A stretch of DNA of 40,650 nucleotides, from contig JAHBMJ010000780.1 in NCBI GenBank assembly GCA_018398765.1, forward strand, positions 1-40,650, given 5' to 3'. A program made the translations under genes and the position numbers. This document shows positions 1 through 11,656 of the stretch, piece after piece (position 1 is the first letter of the stretch; each line of letters opens with the position of its first letter). The DNA is from Chromera velia (lineage: Eukaryota > Sar > Chromeraceae). The notes under the pieces were generated by a model that searched no databases, was not told where the DNA came from, and saw only the letters and a program-made list of their open reading frames with translations.

Positions 1-540
1 GCGGTCCATAGGTATTTCCTTTTACCCTCCCTCTCCACCCTATATGTTTCAACGATTGTTACAGACATATATACCAAAGGTCTTATTTATTGGTAGTTCT
101 GCTAATAAGGCTCTGGTGATAACTATATAACTAAAATATGTTAAACTTATACTAGTAGTACCCCAGCTCTATTCCTCTTTTACACCGAGCTTACGCGAGG
201 TAGGCTGTAAAGGTCCGGATGGGAGTTTGGGGGGTATATTACAGTCGCCTAAGGACCACCAATAGGATAGAGATGTCAGCGATCGCTATACAGCAATGGA
301 GCCTTGGGGGGAAACAGGGTCGAGTCACTTTGGGCTACTCACGACTGTTTCAGCGGTTCGCGTACCCAGTCTTCCATATGTAGGGCGCCTCTGTATAGCA
401 GACTAACATCCTTTCTATAGTCTCTTCTTCTCTTCTTACCTCCTTCTCACAAAGTAGGTAAAGATAGACAACTGCCCGAAAATTATTACCCCTAGGCTAT
501 TAGCCTAGGTTAGCAATATACTCCTTCCTCGGAGACGAGG
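1..540. other. No recognisable gene
   Basis: No open frame of useful length and no recognised RNA or repeat family is visible here. A short inverted repeat with CCTAGG arms around a short spacer lies near 491-509. The stretch may be older, more decayed sequence upstream of the truncated LINE, but I saw no reverse-transcriptase motif in any frame. Confidence 0.5.
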
Positions 541-2755
541 AAGTCTCCAGATACAACTAAACAGTGGTAACTGCTTAAGTCTATAGAGACCATTAAGTGG
601 GTATGTGAGTCGCTGCGAAATATCAGAGCAAGGGTGAAGGGGAGTGATTTCTGGTTTCGGAAAGAAAAAGAGTCAAAGCAGGGAGGTCTGGCAGGACCTT
701 CTCTGTTTAAGGGATATACAAATGACATGCCAACAAACATTGGGAGGAGGGCAGGCCTCACCGAGAGGGGTCCTAAGCTCCAGAAAGGCCCCGAGGGTGC
801 GCAAGAGAACTTCCCTGTCGGGCTTTTTGCTGACGACACGTACCTTCAATCGATAGAGGCAGAGGAGATGGAGAGGCTTCTGAAAGCACTGGAGGAGTAT
901 GCAAGGCCTTTGAAGCTCCTTCTGTCAGATAAGTCAAGAATAATGAAGTTTAGACAGAAAGCGGGGGAGAGAAGAAAACGATTCATATTGGGTAGAGCGG
1001 AGTTAGTTCAGGCAAGCAAATATCCGTACCTTAGCCTTCTCTTAACAGAAGATTGCTCCACAGATGCAATGATGAGAGAGAGAATGATTAAGGCAGAAAA
1101 ACTCTTTTTTGCGTTGAAAAGTAAGATCAGTGCAGGAGGAGAGATCCTACCCACAACTTGTTTTCAATGGTTCAGGCAGACAGTATGTGCAGTTTGGTTA
1201 TACGGCTATAAAGTACATTCACACTCGCAGGAAGCGTTTGCAGAGTTTGACAGACTGCAAAGAAGATTCATTCGATGGGTGCTGCAACTGAGAGAGAAAG
1301 AAAGCATACTCACCACTTTTCTTGAGGCAGGCCTTCTTCCTATCGATCTGGTAGTTGTACAGAGAACCCTGATGTAGATAAGGAAGGTAATCCAAAAAGG
1401 AAGAGACACACCAACAGGCTATACAGTCATTCAATCATTACAGGAAGGAGTCAATTCAGAACTGAGAAGAAGGAAGCTTCATCCCTTTTATTTTTTCCCC
1501 CACTTGAAGAAATGTATCGAAACACTTTTTACAGAGACAAGAAGCTATCCCTTCCAGATAGGAAGAGAACCAGAAGCTGCAGGCAGACAACCTTCCTTTG
1601 AGAGAAGAGACAGAATAATAAGATGGATAGAAGCACTAAAAAAGGAAAAAATTACAAAGAGGAAAAAGGAAGCATTTGCAGAGAGAGTTGAGAGGTCAAT
1701 GCAGAAAAGAGGAAGGGCCGAGAGGGAAAAGCTGAGAGAAGGCATCATGCATCCTATCCATACGTCTCTATCCAATGGAAATCGCCTAAATCTGTGGCTT
1801 TATAACAGCAAGAATGGAAAAGATACAGACAGAAGCATTTTATTAGATAGAGATAAGATAGGAAGAACTCCCGTCTGCTACATAAAGATAGCTCCCTGGC
1901 CTGTCCACAGAAGAAGGGCTGCATTTCGGGTGGGAGAGAGAAACTTGAATGTAAACGGGGGGAAGTTCTCAACAGAAGGAGGCAGAGGGACCCCATGGAC
2001 AGAAAGGAAATGCATGGGTTGCTTTGACCTGCTTAACATTCAAGCAGTCGAAGATGAAATCCATGTGCTGACTGAATGCCCTCTGTATGATGGAGAGAGG
2101 GTAGACTGCTTGCAAGCTTTGATAACACATTGAAGTTCGGTGAAAGGGAGAGAGGAGAGAGCTACAAATAGCAGCAGATGGAAAGTGGGTGATGAAAGGA
2201 AGGTAAGATTGCTCTATTCTCTTTTCTTTTAAATGAGGCCAACAAGAATGTCGATACCTTTCTGAAAGACGTCATGATGAAAAGACAGGTAGTGAGAGAA
2301 TAAAAAAGAAAAAAGGGAGACAATTTGAGTCAAACTTTAGGAAGAGAGTTAGATAGGCTGCATCAAGAGACTTGAAAAAGTGAGAAAGAAAGAGAAGGAA
2401 GAATTAAAGAGTATGAAAGGGTGTGGAGTGATACAAAGGAAACAAAAGAGGAGGGAAAAAGGAGGAGAATGGGATGTTAGGAGGTTTTGGAACTCGCTTC
2501 GAGCCGTTCATCTGCAATTCTAGGATCGTTCCCTTGCAAACCCTGCTTTAGAATGGAGTGAACCCTCTCACATACACACGCAGGTGATTGACTGTTCAAT
2601 GTGATCCATTCTCGGCAAGGGCTAGACCTGTGCGGGCCGGCCAGGGAGGTCTGATGCGTCTAGGTGCTTTCCCTGGAAGCCGCACGTCGGACATTCGGTA
2701 TGGGGGCGGGAGGCCAATCCTCTGGACATTATAATCATAATCATCATCATCCTAG
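540..2755 (+). mobile_element. 5'-truncated, decayed LINE (non-LTR retrotransposon)
   Basis: The open frame at about 571-2133 carries the C-terminal part of a non-LTR reverse transcriptase. It has a KQGGLAGPSLFKGYTNDMP segment, which matches the family's RQG..LSP.LF..Y.NDL block. The catalytic box FADD is at 826-837, followed by the thumb-like KYPYLSLLLTED. A zinc knuckle CX2CX13HX4C (2011-2079) comes next, as at the C end of many LINE polyproteins. The frame is interrupted by a TAG at 1375-1377. After the TGA at 2131-2133, a LINE-like C end (LLNEANKNVDTFLKD) continues in another frame to a TAA at 2301-2303. The 3' untranslated part holds a hairpin (arms 2641-2647 and 2670-2676), and the element ends in an ATAATC/ATC-rich tail near 2730-2755. 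The endonuclease and N-terminal RT blocks are absent, so this is a dead 5'-truncated copy. The clade was not determined. Confidence 0.8.
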
Positions 2756-3226
2756 CAAATCTCTAGGCAAATCTCTGAATAAATAATTTGAGATTTGGAA
2801 ATGTTTATAGGTCAACGCTGAATCGCTACTGACTGAACTAATAATTTAAATTCAATTACTAGCCTGTGGGCTTAATTGTGTGGCTAGTTCCGTCAGCTAT
2901 AGCAATCAGTAATTGTAGTACGTTTTAAACAAACGTTTTTTCTAATTATTAAATGTATGTAACTGTGAACGTTTCACCTTGATGCCAGTGTACATGGTTC
3001 GAGCTTACACACGTTACGGTTTCAGCATCGCGCTGTCGGCTAAGGCTGTACTGGCCACTGTAGTTAACTGTAGTAACTGGTTTTAGAATTGGCCATACTT
3101 AGTATGCACTGCACGTATGTTTGTTTTCAAAACGTCTTTCATAAACGTGAATTTCGGGCAAATTTTGGTCTGATTGAGTGTCGCTGGCCTAGTCGCTGGC
3201 TTGATCAACAAGCGGTCTCTCTTGAT
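2756..3226. other. AT-rich spacer downstream of APC8
   Basis: This non-coding stretch, AT-rich to about 2970, separates the LINE tail from the 3' end of the minus-strand APC8 gene. The word GCAAATCTCT occurs twice directly after the LINE tail (around 2755-2777), possibly a slipped target-site remnant. I see no ORF with protein-like composition. The APC8 3' UTR and poly(A) site should lie near 3100-3226. Confidence 0.45.
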
Positions 3227-4867
3227 CTACCTACAAGAAAAGGGGGCCAAAGAACCCGTCTGCCCTGCTTCCAACACTGCCAGGGTGTGTCGTGCAACCT
3301 CTCTTTCGGGTGCGCAAGAGTCAAGAAGCTGCACGCACCACTCAGCGCAGATTGCCGTCTCCTCTCTGTCTCTATGGTAAGCCAAAAGGAAGGCAGCCAC
3401 CTCCACCACATCCCTTCGTTGCAGTCTCTCACCGAACAGATCCCCACTAGGCGGGACGACTTCCTTCACCGGACCGGGCTGCTGGGTGGTTGGTTCAGGG
3501 ACTCGCGTCAGGGGTGCGTTTTTCTCATCACCCCTGACGTGGAGCAAGAAGACCGTGCGAGCCCACTTGGCAGCCTCTGTCATCCTTCCTTCTTCCCTGT
3601 GAATCTGGAAGAGACGGAATGCCGCTGTCCTTCTGTCAGTAAATTGCCGTTGGGCTCCAAGGAGACTGAAGGCTTTCTCAAGATGCCGGGCAGCTTCCCG
3701 AAGCCTCCCTATCTTCGCCAGGCACTCCCCCAGTGCGTGGAAGACATGGCCGTCAGTGGGGGTCAGCGTCGCAGCCCGTCTGTAGAAGAAGAGACAAAAC
3801 TCGTGCCTGTGCGCCAGCTCAAAAGCTTGACCAATCCCCAGCCTGCAAATAGCAAGACTCGCATGTTTCTGTTTCAAAATACAATGAACACAACACACGA
3901 CATCCAGTAGCTGTATTTTTCCAGAAGACCTAGTAAGAGCATGAGACCCCAAAGATCTGACCTCACCGTCATTACTTGCACACAAAACACATACACGCAC
4001 AGATAAACTCTCACACACACTCACTCCCTCACTCACTTACCCTACAGAGGTGCACAGATACACTGGGGTGGAGTGAGGGAAGCAGGGAGAGAGAGTGATG
4101 TGAGAGTGACTGAAGGGAAGTAAAGAAGGAAGGAAGGAAGGAAGGAAAGGAAGAGAGCCCCTCCCCTCCCTGCAGTCCATCCTCAACGAGACAGACAGAC
4201 AGACAGGTTATATGGTTTCTTTCGCTCCTTTTCTTGATACAGACAGACCATATTGTTTCTCAGACAGACAGACTATATATTTCTTTTTCTTCCTTCTTTT
4301 CTTCATGTACATAACAGACAGACAGACAGACAATTCTTTCTTCTTCCTTCCTCTCCTCTCTGGTTTCTTTGACTGTTTGTCAAACCGGACAGACCGGGCA
4401 GACAGGCCTCTGAGAGAAACAGAAAGAGAGACAGACGGACGGACGGACGGACCATGCAAGGGCATTTTGGGGTTCCAGGTCCTCTGCAATCAGTCTGAAC
4501 ACCTCAAGGGCCCCGGCAAACCTCTTGGCCTCTATGAGCTCGTGTGCACAGAGGACCAGGACCCCGGCAGGTTTTCCGGGGTCCGTCATGAACGCTCTCT
4601 TGAACAGAGCAGCCGCCTGCAGATGCACCCCCCTGAGGGACAAAACCTCTGCCGCAGCGAGGAGGGCGGCAGGAGAGAACCTGCAGGCAGCAAGGAGGAA
4701 TGGAGAGCAAAAGATCTAGCGGGTATGAAAGACACGCAGAAAAGAGGACACGAAGCCTGTGGCCTACTGTGACATTTGCCTGCCAAATCACTTATACGCA
4801 CACCCGTCCCTCCTCCCGCCCGCCCCATACAGCGTCCCTTCAGATCTTCTCAGACCCCCACGGGCAG

Positions 4868-4910
<43 letters not shown>

Positions 4911-4915
4911 AAAAA

Positions 4916-4951
<36 letters not shown>

Positions 4952-5001
4952 AAAACACAAGGAAAGAAAAGAAAGAAAGAAAGAAAGAAAGACAGACAGA
5001 C

Positions 5002-5036
<35 letters not shown>

Positions 5037-6578
5037 AAAAAAGAAAGAGAAGGAAAGAAACGATGCATGAAAGGAAACGGAAGGGGTGAAAACCCCCAGT
5101 TAAAGACACACAGAGAGAGACACATGGGTCGACAGAATTGAGACAAGGTGATAAGTGAATGATACCAAAACAAGAACTCGGAGGGAAGCAAGCAAAACTG
5201 AAAGATGAGAGAGAGCCCTTGCTTTTTTGAGGGAGGAACAAAAGACTGGCCCCATGAGAGAGAGAACAGAAGAAGGAGTAGACGAAAAAAGAATATTCTA
5301 GAAGGAAGATACGAGACAAAGAAAGAAAGAAAGAAAGAATGACGTGTGCAAAACGATTCGTGCGCTTCCGCACTTTTCATCTCAAACATCCCCTGATTCA
5401 ATACTTCCCTTCCCTCCTTCAAGGCGCCCCCCCTCCATTTTCCGTTTTCGCCGACACACACCACAATGAGCTCTGTACAAAAATGATAAAAAGGCACGAG
5501 ACCAAACTGACCCCCCCACCCACCTGTCTATCCTGGCTGCCTGTTGAGCAGCCCACTTGAGTTCGGCCTCCTCCCCAACCAAACGCAAGGAGTGGCTAAA
5601 TGCGCCCAGATCTTCTAACCGGAGGGGGAACTTTTCAAGCAGACTGCGGAAAGCGGCCACAGCCCGCCGATGAAACCCGAGGCCTTGGAGGGCCCTGGCC
5701 TTTAACGAAAATACGGGGGCAGCTTGAGGAAGCAAGGATTCGAGTCTCTCCGCTTCTTTCAGTGCCAATGAGAAACGACCGGTGTCTATCAACACAGAGA
5801 CAAAACTCAAATCTCTCACTATGCAAGCAGGAAGACCAAAGCACTCCCCAAACTCACGCGCACTGTCGCATTCAAGAACCTTTGTACGTCTCTTGCCCCC
5901 CCCTTCCTTTCCCTGTCTCGCACTCACACACAGTCGAACGACCCCCTCCCATGCAGGCCAAAGGAGGGGACAGGCGGAGACGGCTTTGGAGAAGGCGTCA
6001 AAGGCCTCGTCGGGAAGCTCAAGGTCTTCCAAGACGCGGCCGTACACCCACAGGGTGGGCCCGTCAAGCCGATTTTGCACAAAGAACGGTTCGAGCCATT
6101 CCGCAAGGTCCAACAAACGTTCGAACGCCACGTGCCTCTCCTGTTTTGGGTCAGTAAGAAGGTCACCGTTTGCACTGGCATGCCGCTGCATTCGCTCGCA
6201 CTCACAGAGACCGGCGTGTGCTTTGAAAAACACCGCGACAGGATCTCTGACGCTCCTTGGTTCGGCATCCAAAACCGTAATTGCTTGTTGGTACTGTCGA
6301 TTGGCAATGTGACATTTTGCCCTCATGAGAACAAGAAAATTGTGCGGATTTTTCGGTGAGCAAGGAAAATAGGCAGCCGTAGGGGCCTGGTTTACTTGAG
6401 AAGAGGAAAGCGGTCGGGCGTCTCCCTTGGAGGTCGGAGACAGAAGATTCAACTCGGACAGGAAGAGAGCGCCCTTGGACAGGCCAAGGGAGTTGAAGCT
6501 TGTGAGGGCGGTGAGAAGCTCGGCCTCTCCTGGCAGCACCGAGGCTTCTGCCGGCGGAATGTCTGGTTCGACCTCCAT
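3227..6578 (-). CDS. APC8: APC8/CDC23, TPR subunit of the anaphase-promoting complex
   Basis: Three exons on the minus strand join in phase: 6578-5524, 4680-4453 and 3842-3227, giving about 632 residues (human CDC23 is 597). Introns begin GTGGGT and GTCCGT and end in CTGCAG and TTTGCAG. The product would be a tetratricopeptide scaffold subunit of the APC/C, the nuclear ubiquitin ligase that targets cyclins and securin. VYGRVLEDLELPDEAFDAF (near residue 178) matches the CDC23 stretch LYGVVLRKLDLVKEAIDVF. KFPLRLEDLGAFSHSL matches the CDC23 DPYRIENMDTFSNLL region. AHELIEAKRF matches GHEYMEMKNT, AWLGIGQAFEL matches AWYGLGQTYEI, and LTPTDGHVFHALGECLAKIG matches LRPNDSRMLVALGECYEKLN. A roughly 25-residue Pro-rich insert sits between the last C-terminal helices. 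The start at 6578 is the first Met in frame, but a pyrimidine tract and TACAG just upstream allow a short extra 5' exon from an ATG near 6793. It is divergent from the gene at 7266. Confidence 0.88.
4199..4360. repeat. GACA-containing minisatellite in APC8 intron 2
   Basis: Imperfect units of about 50-60 bp consist of CAGACAGACTATAT, a TTTCTTCTTC-type pyrimidine run, and TTCTTCATGTACA-like words. Related units occur again at about 36455-36860. The repeat lies wholly within the second APC8 intron. Confidence 0.65.
4866..5065. repeat. (GAAA)n microsatellite in APC8 intron 1
   Basis: About 200 bp of nearly pure GAAA units with short GACA and GAAAA interruptions. On the APC8 sense strand (minus) the tract is polypyrimidine TTTC. 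It lies in the intron between 5523 and 4681, and the long Lys/Arg ORFs predicted across it are artefacts of the repeat. Confidence 0.9.
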
Positions 6579-7265
6579 CCCAAGTTCCTCTGTACAGAGA
6601 TCGGAAAGAAAAAAACAAAGGAGATCGATGCCGAGACGGACAACACTCCGTCAGTCAAGGTCTCCACGTACGTGCAGATTTCAGTCACAGTGGCTGCATT
6701 GCAGGTACTCGAGGAACTTTGCAATAACGCAGAAGTGCATTCTTGTCCCTTTCTTGATTGGGAGGATCGATAGCGGGCTCGTTCGGATCCCATGGACAAT
6801 AACAATTTTGAATTCTGTTACTTTAATTTCTGTGTCCATGCACGCGCGCCTGCATGCATGCAGAACGCGCGCGCTAAGTGCTATTTTTTTTTTGTTCTTA
6901 ATTTATCACACGCCCGGAGAGGCGATAAGAAAATAATTTATCGCAATTAATACATTAAAAAAAAAAGAAATTTAAATCATGCACGCAGAATTTCTGCATG
7001 CATGCATGTACCGTCTCTCTTGATTTGCTACTGTCTGCATTTGATCGTAGCTTTACGGAGCTACAGACCCCCATCTGAGTGTTCAGAAAAGCCCGCATTA
7101 CTCAAATTGATCAGGTGAAGCCACGACACTCAACCTGGGAGAGTAGAGCGGCGAGAGACCCAAGCACCAACTGCGTACATACACTTCGTGCAACAGTTGG
7201 CGTGCGTTTGTATCAAATTCAGTCTCACGACTCCTCTTCTTTTCTGTCATTTTCATTCCAAAGGG
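6579..7265. promoter_or_regulatory. Divergent promoter region with TGCATGCATGC boxes
   Basis: This 0.69-kb region lies between the start codons of APC8 (minus) and the secreted-protein gene (plus). It contains TGCATGCATGCA at 6851-6862, flanked by CGCGCGC runs, and TGCATGCATGCATGTA at 6995-7010, with AT-rich DNA between. TGCATGC is a recognised motif of apicomplexan ApiAP2 regulators, so these are plausible shared operator sites. That role is inferred from the sequence. No TATA box is obvious. Confidence 0.55.
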
Positions 7266-10200
7266 ATGAGGACCTTTCTGGCATTCTTGATCGGTGCACA
7301 CCTCATTGGGTGTGCACTACCTTACATCATGGGTCCTCTTGTGCCCCGCATGGCCTGCACATTCTCGCGCCTCGCGAATGCGAATTTCGGCAACGCAGCT
7401 GTCAAAGTGGCTACCCGCGTGACAACCAACCAAGCGGCCGGACATGCCGTGGCAGAGAACGCACTTGCACTCGCAAAGCCGAACAATTTGGTCAGATACA
7501 GACCCAACATGGGCGAGTTGGTGATCAGAAAACCACCCGCGCCCGCCCTTCCACCCGCAGTGATTCCCAAACAACCCAACGCCCTCGTACCCACACAGCC
7601 TGGATTGAAGTCCCTGGTGCCTGTCAAGCCCCATGTCGGTGGCGGCGGCATGATCCCCCCCCGCTTTCCCACGGGGGGCACCACAGGAGGGTTTGGCGGT
7701 TTTGGGGGAGGTCGGGGGCGGTTCCCCTGGGGTCCGGGGATCGGTGTGGGTGCGGGAGGTCTTTTTGCGTGGTGGAACTATTATAACAGCAACTCTACTG
7801 CGCCTCCAGAGACCCCGGAGAAATTCATCAAAGAGGCGCCCCCTGTGCCTGTGAGGCCGATGGCAGACTTCAAATTGAATTGGGAATTCAACCAAAGGTT
7901 CGGGTACACTCCCAACGTCTTCAAGTTCCTCCAGAAGTACATCTGCGTCTTCTTCAGGTACATACAGATGGAAGTCCGGACTTCATTCATGTATCTAATT
8001 GGTTTCCATGAGTCATCACACATACAGAGAGGGAGAGGGGGAGGGGAGGGATGCGGAGGGGGAGGGCGGGCGGAGGACACAGAAAAACGAAAGGGAAAAG
8101 CGGCACCAAAATCCAAATTGGCTCTTCCCTCAGCGTCTGTTTTCTTTTGTTTGCTTGCTCGTTTCTTTTGTGCCTTTACTTGTCTGCCCACTGCTGCTGT
8201 CATCTCTTCAACACGCTTGTGAACACATTGACGGTTGACTTCCCTTCCTCCGTCTCATCTTCGATCGATCCCTTTTGCATGCAGCGTTGGTGAGTTTGAC
8301 TCCTCTTCCCTCTCTGTGTCCTTCTGGGCCCTCGAGCTGACGGGAGAAGAGAGCTTCGGCTCCTGTCTCTCCGTGGTGGGAGCAACGAGGGCAGACGAGG
8401 TGCTCACCCTCCTCAGCTTGCCTAGCACAGACAGAGAGGACGGGTAAGTCGTCGGACGGATTATTCTAAGACAGTCACTCAAATATGACGTTCCTTCTCG
8501 CCTCCTTCTTCTGTCCTTTTCTCTCCATCTGTAGCATCTCTCACCAACTCGTCCTACTCCCCCCCCCACGGATTATCCCTGCATGCTCCGACTCTCCTCC
8601 CCTACCATTGCCGCAAATGCAGACGAGATCGACCGGGCCGGTGCTTGCAGGGGGCAAATGTACGAACACATGAATGAATGAATGAATGAATGAACGAATG
8701 AATGAATGAGTAAATGAATGAATGAATGAATGAATGAATGAATGAACGAATGTATAAATGAATGAATGAATAAATAAATAAATGAATGAATGAATGAGTA
8801 AATGAATGAATGAATGAATGAATGAATGAATGAACGAACGTGTGATTGATTGAATGCAGCAAGGTAGCGCACACGGAGCTGACTAAAGTTGCTGAGAGTT
8901 CGCTTCTCCCTGAGTTGATTGTGAAAGAGAACAAAGAGAGAATCCAAAAGGCGCAGGAGAAGGCAAAGCAAAAGTATGAAGAAGAGGAGGAGAAAAAGGG
9001 CGGCAGGAGGATAAGCACAGGCTTGCTCAAAGTCGGTGCATGTGTGTTCTTTGTGAAGCTTGTGTCCATTTGTTTCTTTCACTCTTGGTCTGTAGGTGAC
9101 TGTCTTTTTGACGGCGTATATGTGTTTTTGTTCTTCTCTTCTCTGGTGCTTCTTTCTCTCTTACGTTTTCTTTCACTCTCCGTCTTTTGGTCTCACCGTT
9201 TGTCTCTTCGTCTCTTTGACTCCTTGTCCCGCGATCATCGTTATTTTTTTTTTCTCTCCGCTTTTTCAGTCTTTCATTTCAGTCGAATTCGTCTGGAACA
9301 CAGAATCTCTGCATGACTGTGTATTTGTGCATTCATGCATGCTTGCTTGCAGGGGTTCTATCGTCCTTCCGGCATACTTCCCGTCTCCACCTTCTACCCG
9401 TACTTCCTCTATGGAAAGTGAGTCGATGGATGGTTTTTCTTCGTGTGTTCTGCTCGTGCTCTCTCTTTGTCTTTTTTCTTTTCGGTTGTTGCTCAAGACT
9501 CAGAGCATTCTTCCCTCAAAAGAAAACGAACAGCGCAAATGAATGCATATGAGAGGATGTCTGTGCCTTTCTTCTTCTCTGCCACTGCTTTTTCCCTCAA
9601 TTTATTTTTGGTTTCTTTTCAAGTTTTTCAATCTTTGCGTGACTGTCTGAGGCATCATTTCACTCTGACGCTCCTCCATGACTCCGATTTGTCTGCATGC
9701 TGCCATAGTGACAGATAGACTGTCAGTGATCGACCTGCATGTCAGGGCACTCATGTCTGTACGCCAACTGACTTCCTCTCTCCCTCTCTGCATGCAGTCC
9801 CACGATCTGGAACCTGAAACACAAGGAGTGGATGGAGGCGTTCAGAAAGGCGGAAGAGGAGAGGCAGGGCGGGGAAGACAAGAAAGAGAACGAGGAGGAG
9901 AAGGCAAACGAAGAGGAAGAAGAAAAGGACACACCTGCGAAACCTGAGAACGACAAGAGTGAGGACGAACTTTCGGACTCTGACCTTTCTGAGCTGCCCT
10001 TGGGGGATCTTTTGGGATACATTGATGATTCTCTGTCCCCTCCCCCAAGCCCTAAAGAGTCTACGACAGCAGGAGACACGGGGGGGTTTGTTCGATCCCC
10101 TTCTCCAGTCACTCTTCCTCCAGAGATCAAAACAATGTTGAAGAAAGTGATTATAGGGAAGAGGGAAGAAGCAGCACCTCTCTCCCCAGTTGTTCAGGAC

Positions 10201-11612
10201 GCTCTCGGAATTGTCGGGACCGACATGGGAGTAGTCACACCAGCTCAGGAAGAAGAGTCAGGGCCGTCGGAAGACTTTAAATTTGTGTGCGCCGCCTTCG
10301 AAGTGACCAAGAAGAAGAACGGCAAAGTCCTCTGGTGGAAGGTCGGTCGGTTAAAAAAAGGAGGCCGTTCTTCGGCGCTAGTGAAAAGGATCGCCGCCCG
10401 CCTGCTAGTTTAGCTCGTGATTTACTTGAGAATCCACCTGTGCGTGCTGGAGCTTCTTTCTAGCAGGGTTGAATACCGAGAAAGCTTGATGAATTAAGAC
10501 CAACCCCCTTCTCTTTTGTTCTTTCCGCTATGTGCATCGCATTCTTTTCCACTACTGTGCACGTCTCTCTCTCTGCTCGTCCACCCGCTTGTCTGTCCAG
10601 TGATTCCTTCCTGGCCACAGAATACGTGCATGCACGTGTCTGGCCTCTCTGCGCGAAACCTTCTTAAGTCTGTTTTCATCTTCTTCTGTTTGTCCGGCCG
10701 CTCTCTGCAGGTCAACTTCCTACCAGGGGGGGTCTCTGAAGGGCCCTGCACTGGAGGTGACGTGCTAACTGTGGCGGCGGGCAAAAAGGAACCGGACTCG
10801 TCAGTCAACGGCCGGGCTTTCTTTCTTTTTTATATCTGTCTGTTTACGCACCACGCATCCAGTCTCTCCGTCTCTATTTACTGCTTTCAAAAGATTTTCG
10901 CAAGCATTGGCTCACATGCCTCAACGCTCTCACTCTTCATTGCCGTGCACTTGCAATTTGTGTCTCCTAGCTTTTTCGCCAGTCTCCGTCTCAGTTCGGC
11001 TACTTCATGCCTTCTAGTCGCTTCCCTTTGATAAATTTCCGTTTCTGCTTTGTGGTCTCTCACGTCTGCTGGTCACTTGTTTGACGCACGCACGCACGGA
11101 TGCAGGGTGACGTCCGACCTCGACGCTCTCGCCCTCGAAGGATTGCCGGCAGACATCGTCAGCGACAACCGCAGAAAGGTGAGCATGAAAAGAACAGGCA
11201 TGCGTGAATGAATTGAGATATCACAGTGCTCAGAAAGGAATCGATGAGCCAAAAAGAAACGGCAGTAGAGCACAGCAGGTCTATCGGAAGATGGATGACG
11301 GAGGCGGGTGAGGGATGCACGTCGAGTTTTTGTTGAACTGTGCATTCAAAACCTTTCTTCGCTGAATATCTGAGTGCCTGGGTAGTAAGTGCGTGTTTTT
11401 CTCTGGGTGCCTGTGCCTGTTATGGTGTGTGTGCATACCTGTGTCTGTGCACATGGTTAATTGTGCGTGTGTGTGCAGATCGAGAAAGCGGCCGCAGAGG
11501 CAGAAGAGACTTCGACAGAAGAGGAAAAGGAGATGGCCTTGAAAATTGCAGAGGTGAGCTTGGGCAATGTGTCGTTTTCCTGTTGGCTAGGCAAGCTCTC
11601 TCTCTCCCTCTT

Positions 11613-11656
<44 letters not shown>

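Noticed and set aside
1-540. Continuation of the LINE upstream
   Set aside because: No reverse-transcriptase or endonuclease block could be read in any frame, so the start is left at about 540.
3089-3910. 273-codon plus-strand ORF
   Set aside because: It is the reverse-strand shadow of the third APC8 exon, which has clear CDC23 similarity.
7079-7786. Plus-strand ORF overlapping the secreted-protein gene
   Set aside because: It is out of frame with the signal-peptide ORF and has Arg/Thr-rich shadow composition.
8573-9082. His/Ser/Phe/Ile-rich minus ORF
   Set aside because: It is a translation of the AATG repeat in intron 2 of the secreted-protein gene.
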